Shown one piece after another: positions 43,345 to 52,806 of a stretch of 64,000 nucleotides of DNA. The stretch is taken from assembly GCA_027014125.1 (NCBI GenBank), contig JALWEI010000039.1:1-64000 (forward strand). Direction: 5' to 3'. Position 1 is the first letter of the stretch; each line of letters starts with the position of its first letter. The stretch comes from Acidilobaceae archaeon. GTDB taxonomy: Archaea > Thermoproteota > Thermoprotei_A > Sulfolobales > Acidilobaceae. Below the pieces are notes generated by a model. That model saw only the letters and a list, made by a program, of their open reading frames with translations. It did no database searches and was not told the origin of the DNA. The position numbers and the translations under genes were made by a program.

Positions 43345-44397
43345 GTGATGACAGTGGCGAGTTTCAGGAGTATGGGCGGGTTCCTGTCCCTCACGCTTAG
43401 GGTGCTTGTGAACCTCGAGAGCCTTAACATGGCTGAGAGTGTTGGAAACGTCACCAGGCACAGGAAGGCGCCTGTGGTGGTCAAGGCTGAGGATGGCGGC
43501 TACAGGATGGTGTATGTCCCTGTGATAAGCGGGATGACCCTGGCACACCACTACCAGAGGCACCTGGCCATGGCAGCAGCATCCATGGGCCTGCCCGTCA
43601 CAAGGATGAGCCTGCTAGGCTACTTCATGAAGTTCGCAGAAGACTCGATAATACAGAATCATTACCCGGAGGTTAAAGACAAGGTAAAAAAGGATAAACC
43701 CTGTGAGAGCGAGGAGGCTATAGTGAGGGCCTGCACAGTAGCTGATGTAGGCGGCTTCCTCTACACCAATGGCGGGGTGAAGAGGACTAGCAGGTTTAGC
43801 TTCACCTACCTAGCCCCAGCGCTAGAGGCACTGGAGAAGGGAGCCGCTGGTGTACTCCCACAGCTACACACCAGGTACACGCCTGGAGCCAGGAAGGAGG
43901 AGCAGGCCCTGTACTATGTGGATACCGGAAGCGCACTGTATACGCTAACCTACACGCTGGAGGCCAGTAAGATAGCGAGGCTAGAGACATGCCCAGCCCT
44001 CAGAGAAAACAAGGAGGACCTTGGACCCGAGGAGAGGGTGAAAAGATTCGAGGCCTCCTACAAGGCCCTAGCTGCGATGCTTGGAAACATGGCATTCGGA
44101 GCGAAGAGGAGCAGGAGCCAACCACACTGGGTCGTGGATAGTGTGATAGTAGTCGCTGGCGTAGGGCTCACACCATTCATACCAACCCCAGGCCACTACA
44201 GCGACTATATGCAGGACACCATAAACAGGCTAAAGGTGCAGGCAAGTGTAGGTGTGCTACGAGACTACACGATAGAGTACTACATCAGAGGAGGATCCAC
44301 AACAGCCAAGCCGGGAAGCGGTAACGAGGCCGGGAACCTGGAGGAGGCGATAACAAGGGCATCAGAATGGCTAAAGGAGAGGCTAGGGGAGGCCTAG
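43345..44397 (+). CDS. cas7: Cas7 (Csa2) backbone subunit
   Basis: 350 residues of the DevR/Csa2 type. SMGGFLSLTLRVLVNLESLN at the N-terminus is the ferredoxin-like first strand, VGNVTRHRKAPVVV the crRNA-binding loop, and GGVKRTSRFSFTYLAP a conserved middle motif. Cas7 polymerises along the crRNA spacer. GTG 43345 is directly followed by ATG 43348 and either could start. The gene ends six bases before cas5. Confidence 0.9.
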   Translation: MMTVASFRSMGGFLSLTLRVLVNLESLNMAESVGNVTRHRKAPVVVKAEDGGYRMVYVPVISGMTLAHHYQRHLAMAAASMGLPVTRMSLLGYFMKFAEDSIIQNHYPEVKDKVKKDKPCESEEAIVRACTVADVGGFLYTNGGVKRTSRFSFTYLAPALEALEKGAAGVLPQLHTRYTPGARKEEQALYYVDTGSALYTLTYTLEASKIARLETCPALRENKEDLGPEERVKRFEASYKALAAMLGNMAFGAKRSRSQPHWVVDSVIVVAGVGLTPFIPTPGHYSDYMQDTINRLKVQASVGVLRDYTIEYYIRGGSTTAKPGSGNEAGNLEEAITRASEWLKERLGEA

Positions 44398-44402
44398 CAG
44401 GG

Positions 44403-45251
44403 ATGCGCCCCGTCCTACTATACTCCAAGATAAGGCTACACTGGGGCTTCATAACACGGGTGCCAGGAGCCAGCGCCGCCCAGCCAGCCTACCCCCTACC
44501 CCCTCCAACAACCGTGGTCGGGGCCTATGCAAACCCCCTGGCAAGGCTAGTAGGGGAGCCTGACTCGCTCTACACCGGGCTAGCAGGAGGCCCCCCTAGA
44601 GGCAGGAGGAGGCCCAGGCTAATGCCCAGGATCCTCAAGTGTAGCTTTGAAGCTACACTAGGTGCAGGGGCTGGGCTATCCGGCCTAGTAGGGGTTGCTA
44701 GTATAGAGGAGCCCTCGAGGATACTGGCAGGCCCCTACAAGGGTGGGGGCTCCTATGAGAAGGCGGTGAGGAGCCCACCGTATATTGGGGTACAGGAGGT
44801 TATGCCTGTACAAGCTATGGGCCACGCAATAGCGCCCGGAGCCATGATCGAGATGGCCTGGCTACTGGATGCGGATAGGCTTTCGGCCTGCCTGGGTGTT
44901 GGCGAGGAGAAGCTTGTGGGCATCCTCGAGCTGGTGGCTTGGTCCGTGTATAGGGTGGGCAGCCGTGAGGGGCTGGCTAGCGTGGTAGATGCTAGGGTGT
45001 ATGGTGAGCCCAGGATCGGGGAGGGCGTATTCAATTCCATACTGTACCAGAGGGCAGACTGCGCCACGCCGGAGATGGGTGGCACCATCGAAGTTACGCT
45101 GAACGATATACACTACGTGGAGGCGCTCTACCATGTCCCAGCCCGTGGCAGTGTGGGGGCGCTAGCCCCAGGAGACCCTGTAACGTTCACGACGCAGCCA
45201 TCATGCAAGTATGCCACGGTAGATGGCGTGGGCCTAGCCTTCAGGGGGTGA
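44403..45251 (+). CDS. cas5a: Cas5 of type I-A Cascade
   Basis: 282 residues from ATG 44403. LLYSKIRLHWGFITRVPGAS followed by AYPLPPPTTVVGAY is the Cas5 N-terminus, the fold that caps the crRNA 5' handle. GVGLAFRG at the end gives the glycine-rich C-terminal strand. Its stop overlaps the next gene (GTGA). Longer readings of this frame start inside cas7 and are not needed. Confidence 0.88.
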   Translation: MRPVLLYSKIRLHWGFITRVPGASAAQPAYPLPPPTTVVGAYANPLARLVGEPDSLYTGLAGGPPRGRRRPRLMPRILKCSFEATLGAGAGLSGLVGVASIEEPSRILAGPYKGGGSYEKAVRSPPYIGVQEVMPVQAMGHAIAPGAMIEMAWLLDADRLSACLGVGEEKLVGILELVAWSVYRVGSREGLASVVDARVYGEPRIGEGVFNSILYQRADCATPEMGGTIEVTLNDIHYVEALYHVPARGSVGALAPGDPVTFTTQPSCKYATVDGVGLAFRG

Positions 45252-46468
45252 CCAGGGTGGAGGCCAGGATAGGGCTCCTACCACCAGCATACATGGGGAG
45301 GAGGATGCAATACGCACTACTATCCCTATCACCCATAGCCAGGGACCCCGACAGGCTATCATACACGCTACTAAGCGGAGAGGCCAGGCTAAGCTCTACA
45401 GAGCTCAAAGCACTAGCAATGCAGGCACTAGGATTCATAACAGCATCCCTGAGGGCGAACCAGAGGAACTGCCGGGGCCCCATACTTGCTGGCGTGGACT
45501 GTTGCAGCATAAGCGGTGGCCCAACCCTATACACCTCAGGATCGAATGACAAGAAGATCCTAGAGAATGCCGGGCTGGCCGAGTGCCACATAGTCAAGGA
45601 GGCTAGGGGGAGGGGGAAACCCGGCCTAACCGTGGGGTGGACCCACGCAGCAGTAAGCTACGCCCACAAAGTGCTAGAGGGTAGGGTAGACGGCGGGGAG
45701 CGTAGGTACGACCTGCCTATGCTGGCCAAGTCATCGCTATTCAGCAGGAGCAGGGGATACACTGGCGTATGGGAGACGAGGAATTATAAGGTAACATTGC
45801 ACGAGCTAGGCACAACCCTACTAGGCGGCGCCATAGCGTATCTGGGGAGGCAACGGGTCTCCGAGGGCGGCGATAGAGGAGGTAGTATAGAGTTCTACCT
45901 CCTACCCGACAGGCCCTCCGGGGAGTACAGGGCCCTTGCATCGCTAGCCTCAATGGGGAGCCTGGGGGGCAACCTGGCAGCTAGGGCCGCGAGGCTAGCC
46001 AGGACCGGCGTTAGCCTGGAGGCCGCTATATCCCTGGCATTCGCAGTCATGGTGGACATGTATAGGAGCAAACTGTCCGGCCTGAACCCTGCCCTGGTAG
46101 CGGGGTCTGCTAGGATCTACATGGTAGGCACAGGGCAGAGGCCTATGATAAGGGGAGGAATACCCATCTCCCCCGCGTTCTACCAGGCATACACGAGACC
46201 TACAATCAGGAGGCTGTACAACATAGCAACCAATGCAGGAGGCAGCCTCAATGATGCAGCTGTAAACTGCATCAACAAACTATTCCTACAGGCACAGTCG
46301 GGGCCCCACGGCGACTACATACTAGACTGTGCGAGGACCCTAGAGGGAGCCCTCTCATCACTCAAGGGGAAGGAGGCCACGAGTGACCTGGCTGAGGAGG
46401 CCAGGAGGCTGCTTGAGAGCCTGCACCACGAGTATTTTAGGATAGTCGTGGGTGAACGTATTGCATAG
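45248..46468 (+). CDS. cas8a2: Cas8a2 (Csa4) large subunit
   Basis: 406 residues from GTG 45248, which overlaps the cas5 stop. The size, position between cas5 and cas3', and segments such as LPMLAKSSLFSRSRGYTGVW and SGLNPALVAGSARIYMVGTG agree with the Csa4/Cas8a2 family, the PAM-recognising large subunit. This family is poorly conserved, so assignment rests partly on context. The stop overlaps cas3' by 17 bases. Confidence 0.78.
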   Translation: MTRVEARIGLLPPAYMGRRMQYALLSLSPIARDPDRLSYTLLSGEARLSSTELKALAMQALGFITASLRANQRNCRGPILAGVDCCSISGGPTLYTSGSNDKKILENAGLAECHIVKEARGRGKPGLTVGWTHAAVSYAHKVLEGRVDGGERRYDLPMLAKSSLFSRSRGYTGVWETRNYKVTLHELGTTLLGGAIAYLGRQRVSEGGDRGGSIEFYLLPDRPSGEYRALASLASMGSLGGNLAARAARLARTGVSLEAAISLAFAVMVDMYRSKLSGLNPALVAGSARIYMVGTGQRPMIRGGIPISPAFYQAYTRPTIRRLYNIATNAGGSLNDAAVNCINKLFLQAQSGPHGDYILDCARTLEGALSSLKGKEATSDLAEEARRLLESLHHEYFRIVVGERIA

Positions 46469-48194
46469 CCCAAGACCCTTAATGGAGGCGGCGTGGAGGG
46501 AGGTTGAGGCAGGCCATATACCCATAATCGTAGCCCCCACAGGCTACGGGAAGACGAGGGCAAGCCCCTGGCTCTATGAGGAGGCCCGTAGGCGCGGGCT
46601 TGCTTCCGGCCTAATCCATGTCGCCCCCCTCAGGAGCCTGGTCACAAAGATATACCGTGACATCTTCAAGCCCGCGAGCCCAAGGGCGGGGTACCAGGCC
46701 CACATAGACCTGGGCGGGGATAAGAGTAGCTACTTCCTTAGGGAGCTGGTGGTTACCACTGTGGATAGCTTCCTGTGGAACCTGTATAGGCTCCCCGTAA
46801 CCGAGCTCATGGCCATGGAGAAGAGGGTTACTATGGGGCACTACTACCCCGTGTATACGAGCGTGTACACGAGCCTCACGGTGTTCGACGAGGCCCACGT
46901 GTATCTAGGAGGCGGGGGCCAGGATCCTGGTAGGGCGGCTTTCGTAGCATCGCTTATGCATCTAGCCAACCTGGAGGCTCCCCTGGTGGTGGAGACTGCT
47001 ACTATGCATCCAAGCATCCTGGGTTGGGTTAGCCTCATGCTAGAGCTTCAAGGCAGGAAGGCTAGTATAGCAACTCTCGATTGCTACGCGAGCCGCCTCC
47101 AGGATGCACTTGGCCCGGGAGCCCGTGTTGATGGTGTTAGCGACGGGGAGTGGGTTAGAGGCTACCGGCTAAAGTGGAGGACCTCGATAGTAGACGGCTG
47201 GGATAGCGTCCTAGACGATATAGTTAGCGACTCCAGCAGTGGCCCCGTACTGGTGGTCGCCAACACTGTGAAGACCGCTATAAGCCTCTACAGCAGCCTG
47301 AAGGACCGTGTAGAGGATGAGGATATTGTGCTTGTACACGGGAGGCTCGCATCACGGGACAGGGTGGCGGTGGAGAAGCGTATAGGCTCGATGAAGCGTG
47401 GCGTCATTGTTGCTACGCAGGTAGTAGAGGTTGGTGTTGACGTCAATGCGGTAGCGGTTTACAGCGAGGCTGCCCCCATAGAGAATCTCGTACAGAGGGC
47501 TGGCAGGGCGTGTAGGAGGGGAAAGGTTCTAGGCCAATGCCGGAGTAAGGGGGGCAAGCTAGTAGTGGTCAGGCCGCGGAGCCACCAGCCATATGAGAGG
47601 CGTAGCATAGACTACACTATAGGGGCGGTTGAGAAGTATGGGGTAATAGATTGGCGCCTGCCGTGCACGGAGCCGGAATCAGGGGCAACGCCGTATACAA
47701 GGCTGATAGAGGAGGCCGGGGATGATACAGCCTACAGCCTGACCCCTTACGCGGACCTGTATGAGGTTTATCTAAACGGCGATGACCGCCCCTCCGCTAT
47801 GCTGGATCTACTAAACGACATGGGATTGTGCAGTATATACAGGGACTCCTCAATGTACCCGATACACACTACGAGGGGCGAGGTTCTAGTGGACTTGAAA
47901 TGGCTAAACAAGAACTGGGCCAAGATCCTCGACACCAGCAAAGGCATTAGGATAACTATAATGAGGCAAAACAGCGAGATTGAGGTAGGCATCAGTGAGG
48001 ATGATTGGAAAGAGGCCATCAACTCGGGAAAGGGATGCAGGCACACCTATACGGCCTTGAACAAGCTTGTATCAAGAGCTGCTAAGGATGCAGGGATAGA
48101 GGGCGTCTTCAGCTGGGTGCTCAAGGCACGGGAAGGCGCGTACCATAGAGGTCTAGGATTCACCGTCGACCTGGAGGAGGCTGGTGTACTATGA
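46452..48194 (+). CDS. cas3': Cas3' helicase
   Basis: 580 residues, a superfamily 2 helicase without an HD domain. Walker A is APTGYGKTRAS (about residues 26-36), Walker B is the DEAH box in TVFDEAHVYLGGGG (about 144), motif V is ATQVVEVGVDVNA and motif VI QRAGRACRRG (about 348). It unwinds the target strand after Cascade binding. The HD nuclease is encoded separately by the next gene, overlapping by four bases, as in type I-A. Confidence 0.92.
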   Translation: MNVLHSPRPLMEAAWREVEAGHIPIIVAPTGYGKTRASPWLYEEARRRGLASGLIHVAPLRSLVTKIYRDIFKPASPRAGYQAHIDLGGDKSSYFLRELVVTTVDSFLWNLYRLPVTELMAMEKRVTMGHYYPVYTSVYTSLTVFDEAHVYLGGGGQDPGRAAFVASLMHLANLEAPLVVETATMHPSILGWVSLMLELQGRKASIATLDCYASRLQDALGPGARVDGVSDGEWVRGYRLKWRTSIVDGWDSVLDDIVSDSSSGPVLVVANTVKTAISLYSSLKDRVEDEDIVLVHGRLASRDRVAVEKRIGSMKRGVIVATQVVEVGVDVNAVAVYSEAAPIENLVQRAGRACRRGKVLGQCRSKGGKLVVVRPRSHQPYERRSIDYTIGAVEKYGVIDWRLPCTEPESGATPYTRLIEEAGDDTAYSLTPYADLYEVYLNGDDRPSAMLDLLNDMGLCSIYRDSSMYPIHTTRGEVLVDLKWLNKNWAKILDTSKGIRITIMRQNSEIEVGISEDDWKEAINSGKGCRHTYTALNKLVSRAAKDAGIEGVFSWVLKAREGAYHRGLGFTVDLEEAGVL

Positions 48195-49114
48195 GTGGTA
48201 TATGTGCTTACGCCGAGCTTGTAAATGGCAAGCTAAACTGCCTCAGCCTACAGGAGCACCTAGCAAGGACTGCATACATAGCCCACAGCCTATTCCAGAG
48301 GCGGATCGAGGTAAGCCACGGCCCCCTGGGGCGGCTGAACAGGCTATTCGAGACACGTGGACCTAGGCCGGCTACGATGATCCTGGTGCTAGCGGCGCTA
48401 CTACACGACGTGGGGAAGGCCTCAAGCGTGTATAGGCTCCACGAGGATAAGGGCTACGCCACATACCCCCTGCACGAGCACGTCTCGTCGCACCTAGTAG
48501 GCCTGAAGATTATAGACATGTATAGGGAAGGCGGCGGGGTTAACCTGGAATGTGCTAGGGGGCTCCGACTAGTGGCAGCGGTCATATCTAGGCACCACTC
48601 TGCCATGCATTGTAGGCACCCGGATGAGCTAGTTATGGGCGCATGCAGGTGGGGTATAGAGAGGCTCCAGAATGCGGTATCGGGAGTCTCCAGGGATAGG
48701 GTTCTGGAGGCTCTGCCAAGCAAGGTGAGGGGCCTGGTTGAGGGCTTAGGCCTAGCCGGGAGTGGCTCCACACACCACGTCGATAAGACACTACGCCTCA
48801 CTACGTCGCGAGCAATACTACAGAGCCTAGGCCATAGCCGGGGGCAGGCTAGCGGCAGGGGGCATGGTGTCTGGGTCCTGCCCTCGGTGCAGGCATTATC
48901 CGGAGCCTTGATAGTTAGTGATATCCTAGTAGCATGGAGGGAACGTTGCAAGAATGGTGAGTGCAAGGAGCCGGATAAGGCCTACGCCAGGAGCTGGCTC
49001 TCGGAGCTAGACGCTACCAGCCACCTCGATAAAGCCATGAATAAGCCGCTGGAAGAGTTGTTGGATCCGGTTGTAGATGTATTGGAGCAGTGGAGGATGA
49101 TTTGCGGTGGCTAG
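48191..49114 (+). CDS. cas3'': Cas3'' HD nuclease
   Basis: 307 residues. HD-domain motifs occur in order: LQEHLARTAYIAH, LLHDVGKASS (about residues 70-79), LHEHVSSH and RHHSAMH, together giving the histidines and aspartate that hold two metals. It degrades the target DNA strand exposed by Cas3'. ATG 48191 overlaps the cas3' stop; the stop overlaps cas6 by eight bases. The C-terminal region has CKNGECKEP, an extra Cys pair. Confidence 0.88.
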   Translation: MSGICAYAELVNGKLNCLSLQEHLARTAYIAHSLFQRRIEVSHGPLGRLNRLFETRGPRPATMILVLAALLHDVGKASSVYRLHEDKGYATYPLHEHVSSHLVGLKIIDMYREGGGVNLECARGLRLVAAVISRHHSAMHCRHPDELVMGACRWGIERLQNAVSGVSRDRVLEALPSKVRGLVEGLGLAGSGSTHHVDKTLRLTTSRAILQSLGHSRGQASGRGHGVWVLPSVQALSGALIVSDILVAWRERCKNGECKEPDKAYARSWLSELDATSHLDKAMNKPLEELLDPVVDVLEQWRMICGG

Positions 49115-50003
49115 GCTCCTGGCCAACACCTTATCGGGCTCTGGCTACCTGACAAGGTTTGTATTTAGTGTTGAGCCTGTCGAGGGGGATATCCTGCTGC
49201 CCCCATTCACTGGCAGGGTCACCAAGTCGATCGTCGCTAACATGGACTGCATGAAGCCGTTATGGAAGATGTATCGGGGCAAGTCCAGGTTCAAGCCCGT
49301 GACCTTCAAGGCGCTCAGGGATAGGGGCGGGAGGCCTCTTTACAAGAGGGACGGTGGCGGGAAGCCGCTGGAGTTGAGGAGGAATAGGCCCCTCTTCATG
49401 GAGGTGACCGTGTACTCCCCAGAGGCGCTCCTGCTCCCCTGCCGGGGCGAGGAGGTCAATATAGGGTATGGTAGGGTTGCGGTGGATCCGGTGGAGGCTA
49501 GCATAGCTAAGCTCGAAACCCTCAGCAGGGAGAGCTATGATACTATTACAATAAGGATTCTCACCCCAATGACCATCTCCAGCAAGATAATGATGCCCCC
49601 CGTCCCCCCAGGATCCAGGGTCGGGAGGCTACTCTTGGGGGCCAGGGAGATGTATAGGCTACTGCCAACGCCAGGCTACATACTAGCCCAGGCACTGAGG
49701 CAGTGGCTGGGCGTGGTGAACAACATACACGCGGACACGATGCTACACTACTATTTCGGCAGGATAGCGGACCTGCTACTGGCCGAGATAGATTATAGGC
49801 TCAGGCCGGAGACCGTGCTCTACGGGAAGGACGATAATGGCAACGAGCTTAAGGTCAGAGGTGTCACCGGCTATATCAGGCTAGCCGTTCTAGACCAGGG
49901 GATCAAATGGGCCGTCAGCAGGCTGCTGGGGCTAGCAGAGTACCTTGGCCTTGGCAAGAGCAGAAGCATAGGCTTCGGTGAGGTTAGGATACTATATGAA
50001 TAG
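49107..50003 (+). CDS. cas6: Cas6 pre-crRNA endoribonuclease
   Basis: 298 residues with two ferredoxin-like halves. The C-terminal glycine-rich loop GLAEYLGLGKSRSIGFGEVR is diagnostic. Cas6 cuts the repeat RNA to leave the 8-base 5' tag ending in GAAAG. GTG 49107 overlaps the cas3'' stop; this is the last gene of the interference operon. The catalytic residues could not be fixed by eye. Confidence 0.9.
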   Translation: MARLLANTLSGSGYLTRFVFSVEPVEGDILLPPFTGRVTKSIVANMDCMKPLWKMYRGKSRFKPVTFKALRDRGGRPLYKRDGGGKPLELRRNRPLFMEVTVYSPEALLLPCRGEEVNIGYGRVAVDPVEASIAKLETLSRESYDTITIRILTPMTISSKIMMPPVPPGSRVGRLLLGAREMYRLLPTPGYILAQALRQWLGVVNNIHADTMLHYYFGRIADLLLAEIDYRLRPETVLYGKDDNGNELKVRGVTGYIRLAVLDQGIKWAVSRLLGLAEYLGLGKSRSIGFGEVRILYE

Positions 50004-50162
50004 TTGCTGGGGAATAGTAGCCCCCCGGGGATACTCTACGCGTCATAATCCTCTAACAGCCTTATTAGGGCCGTCGGGCAGGCAATAGGGATGTATAGGG
50101 CGTGGCGCTGGGCCGTAATACTCGCGGCCTCTTGGTATGGCTGAAACCGGGGGGACGCTAAT

Positions 50163-50176
50163 TTAATATATAAATA
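50163..50176 (+). promoter_or_regulatory. TATA box for the Rieske/cytochrome b operon
   Basis: TTAATATATAAATA is a strong TATA box about 35-45 bases upstream of the Rieske ATG 50209, at the end of a 205-base gap after cas6. It gives the respiratory pair its own promoter. No other feature was seen in that gap. Confidence 0.55.
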
Positions 50177-50208
50177 CCTATTTCGACTGTTGAAAAACAG
50201 CGTGGATT

Positions 50209-51000
50209 ATGCTGGATGGGGTGTGGCTGTTGACGAGCAGGAGAGACTTCCTAAAGGTGCTCGGGGCCTTCGGCCTCGTCGGCGTGGCCGGGGGCCTAGC
50301 GCCGCCCATTATAAAGTACGTCATGCCGCCGATACCGCCACAGCAGCCGTTCCCGAGGACGAAGCTAGTGTGGGAGGACGGGACCCCTGTGAAGGCCAGC
50401 GAGCTTGAGGTCAACAAGATGTACCTGTTCGCCTATCCAATGGTGAATACGCCAAACTTCCTCCTAAACCTCGGCGATGAGAATGGGAACCCGGTTGAGA
50501 TACCTCCAGCAGAGCTCCCTATATCGATGGACCCGACCAAGGACGAGGCGGCGATCTTCAAGGCCCAGGGCGGGAGGGTTGAGATAGGCAAGATAGAGGG
50601 CAGGGGTGGTGTCTACCAGTTCCCCGGCGGCGTGGGCCCGCACAAGAGCGTGGTGGCCTACAGCGCGATATGCCAGCACTTCGCCTGCTTCTACCCGGCC
50701 CTCAAGTTCTTCCCACCCGGCGTCTCGCCGCCGAACCCGCCCAGCGAGGCTGTTGCGAAGGGTGGCGTCATATTCTGTGCATGCCACGGCTCCGCCTATG
50801 ACCCGTATAGGGGTGCGATAGTCACCGAGGCCCCCGCCGCCAGCCCGCTCCCAGCCGTGATCCTAGAGTGGGACCCGAATACTGATGAGCTTTGGGCCGT
50901 GAGGGTTGAGGGCGCCACGATCACTGGCAAATTCTGCAACACCTGTGCCCAGCCGGAGGAGATGGTCGGCAACACGACCACGGTCAGGCAGGTAGCATAG
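50209..51000 (+). CDS. Rieske iron-sulfur protein
   Basis: 263 residues. The N-terminus TSRRDFLKVLGAFGLVGVAG is a twin-arginine signal/anchor; the 2Fe-2S motifs are CQHFAC (about residue 154) and CACHGSAYDPYRG (about 190), with both disulfide cysteines present, so the cluster is the high-potential type. It passes electrons from quinol to an acceptor in a bc1-like complex on the outer face of the membrane. TTG 50230 is an alternative start. It is co-directional with a cytochrome b gene four bases after its stop. Confidence 0.9.
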   Translation: MLDGVWLLTSRRDFLKVLGAFGLVGVAGGLAPPIIKYVMPPIPPQQPFPRTKLVWEDGTPVKASELEVNKMYLFAYPMVNTPNFLLNLGDENGNPVEIPPAELPISMDPTKDEAAIFKAQGGRVEIGKIEGRGGVYQFPGGVGPHKSVVAYSAICQHFACFYPALKFFPPGVSPPNPPSEAVAKGGVIFCACHGSAYDPYRGAIVTEAPAASPLPAVILEWDPNTDELWAVRVEGATITGKFCNTCAQPEEMVGNTTTVRQVA

Positions 51001-51004
51001 GGGG

Positions 51005-52777
51005 GTGATTGGCGTGAGCAGTGGCGGAGGGCTCTGGGGCTGGCTGGAGGAGAGGCTCAGGCTCAGCCACCTACCCTTCTACAGGGTCCCCTACAGCTAC
51101 ATGACCCTGGAGTTCTGGCTAGGCGCTATAGTTGCTAGCAGCTTCATGCTCCTCGTCATAACTGGCCTCCTCCTGCTATTCTACTACAAGCCCGACAACC
51201 CGGTCCTGGCTAACTACGTGCTGATAACCGAGAAGCCCTTCGGCAGGTTCCTCCTGACAACACACCTATACGCCGCGCACGCCATGATATTCTCCGCTAT
51301 AATACACCTCTTCAGGAATATGTACAGGGGCGCCTATAAGAAGCCTAGGGAGCTGGTCTGGCTGGCGGGCATCATAACAGGGCTCATAATGATACAGACC
51401 GCCTTCTTCGGGTACAGCCTGATAGGGGATAAGATAGCAGAGGAGGCTGTAGCTATAGGCAGCGGCCTAGTCGCTAACAGCTTCGGGCCCTACTGGGGCA
51501 AGGTCCTCGTCGCGCTGGCCTTCGACATAGACGAGGCCCAGAGGTACTATAGGCTGCTGGCGATGCACATCATACTAGCCGGCCTCCTAGGCCTACTATT
51601 CATGCTCCACTTCGGCCTATTCGAGCAGCAGGGCCCACAGCCCAGCCACGAGGAGACTGGCTGGAAGACGAAGCCGGAGAGGATACCCCAGGACAGGGAG
51701 GACCTGGCCCCGTGGTTCCCTGTCAACTTCCTCTACATGACATTCCTAGGCCTCGGCGTGTGGGGCCTCATAGTGCTGCTCAACGCCATAAGCCAGGCCG
51801 CCGGGTTCGTGCACCAGCTACTCTACCCGCTACCGATATTCGACCCTGAGAAGCTGGCGGCTGCTGGGGTAAGCAACCCGCCGGAGTGGATCCTGGAGGC
51901 TGCCGAGAAGACTAGGCCGATGCCCCCATGGTTCCTAGTTTACGCCTTCAAGATATTCCAGCTGAACTTCCTCTACATCGATGCCATAGGGTATAGCGCC
52001 CTGCTGATATTCATAATAGCAATGGTCCTACCCCCGCTAGTGCTCGCCATATTCCCGTTCATAGACAGGCACGACTCAACCCACCCGCTTGACAGGCCTA
52101 TACCAACCATCGCGGGCGGCCTGCTAATCATATACCTGGTCCAGCTGACGATATGGGGCGCGCTAAGCATAGGATACTACAGCCTGACCACGACAGCCCT
52201 CATCTTCCTAGTCCCGCTACTAATAGTAGTGATGGGCTACATCATACTAGCCAAGCACAGGAGCGGGGAGCCCGTCGGCGCTGGCCTAGTGCTAGCGTTC
52301 ACCGGCATAATACTACTGGTCTTCCTGGCTCCCGGGGCCTGGATAGTCTTCAAGGGATCCCAGGGGGCCAGCGAGGCCCTATGGGCAGACATCGCCACGA
52401 TGCTGATAGGCATAGCCCTAGCCATAGGCTACGTGGCACTACTCGCCACATCCCTGCCGGGCGGGGAGAAGAGCCAGAGGACCGTGCAGGTCGGGAGCAA
52501 GGACGTGCCGCTCCCACTAGTTATACTAGCCGTGGTAGATCTATTCCTACTCATAGTCTCAGTGCTGTTACTAGCACTATGGGTAGACCCCATAGCCAAC
52601 CCCGCCGGGGCCACAGCACTAGTAGCACTACTATTCCTATCAGCCTATGGAGTGGTCCACGGAGCCTACAGGGCCGTCGTCGCCGATAAGGTCCCATACA
52701 CCTGGATAGGCAGGGAGCTACCCCCACACCTACTAGTCTACATAGCAGCGATAATAACAGCAGCAATCCTCATATAA
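51005..52777 (+). CDS. Cytochrome b of a quinol-oxidising bc1-like complex
   Basis: 590 residues, 12 or more membrane spans. The two heme b ligand pairs are in HLYAAHAMIFSAIIHLFRN (about 87-105) and MHIILAGLLGLLFMLHFGLF (about 186-205). The C-terminal 200 residues are extra hydrophobic spans beyond the usual b/b6 plus IV core, as in archaeal SoxN/SoxG-like proteins. With the upstream Rieske protein it would oxidise quinol and reduce a terminal acceptor. GTG 51005 or GTG 51014 starts it. Confidence 0.88.
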   Translation: MIGVSSGGGLWGWLEERLRLSHLPFYRVPYSYMTLEFWLGAIVASSFMLLVITGLLLLFYYKPDNPVLANYVLITEKPFGRFLLTTHLYAAHAMIFSAIIHLFRNMYRGAYKKPRELVWLAGIITGLIMIQTAFFGYSLIGDKIAEEAVAIGSGLVANSFGPYWGKVLVALAFDIDEAQRYYRLLAMHIILAGLLGLLFMLHFGLFEQQGPQPSHEETGWKTKPERIPQDREDLAPWFPVNFLYMTFLGLGVWGLIVLLNAISQAAGFVHQLLYPLPIFDPEKLAAAGVSNPPEWILEAAEKTRPMPPWFLVYAFKIFQLNFLYIDAIGYSALLIFIIAMVLPPLVLAIFPFIDRHDSTHPLDRPIPTIAGGLLIIYLVQLTIWGALSIGYYSLTTTALIFLVPLLIVVMGYIILAKHRSGEPVGAGLVLAFTGIILLVFLAPGAWIVFKGSQGASEALWADIATMLIGIALAIGYVALLATSLPGGEKSQRTVQVGSKDVPLPLVILAVVDLFLLIVSVLLLALWVDPIANPAGATALVALLFLSAYGVVHGAYRAVVADKVPYTWIGRELPPHLLVYIAAIITAAILI

Positions 52778-52806
52778 GCATCCCAGGACCCCTAACCCCT
52801 CCTCTT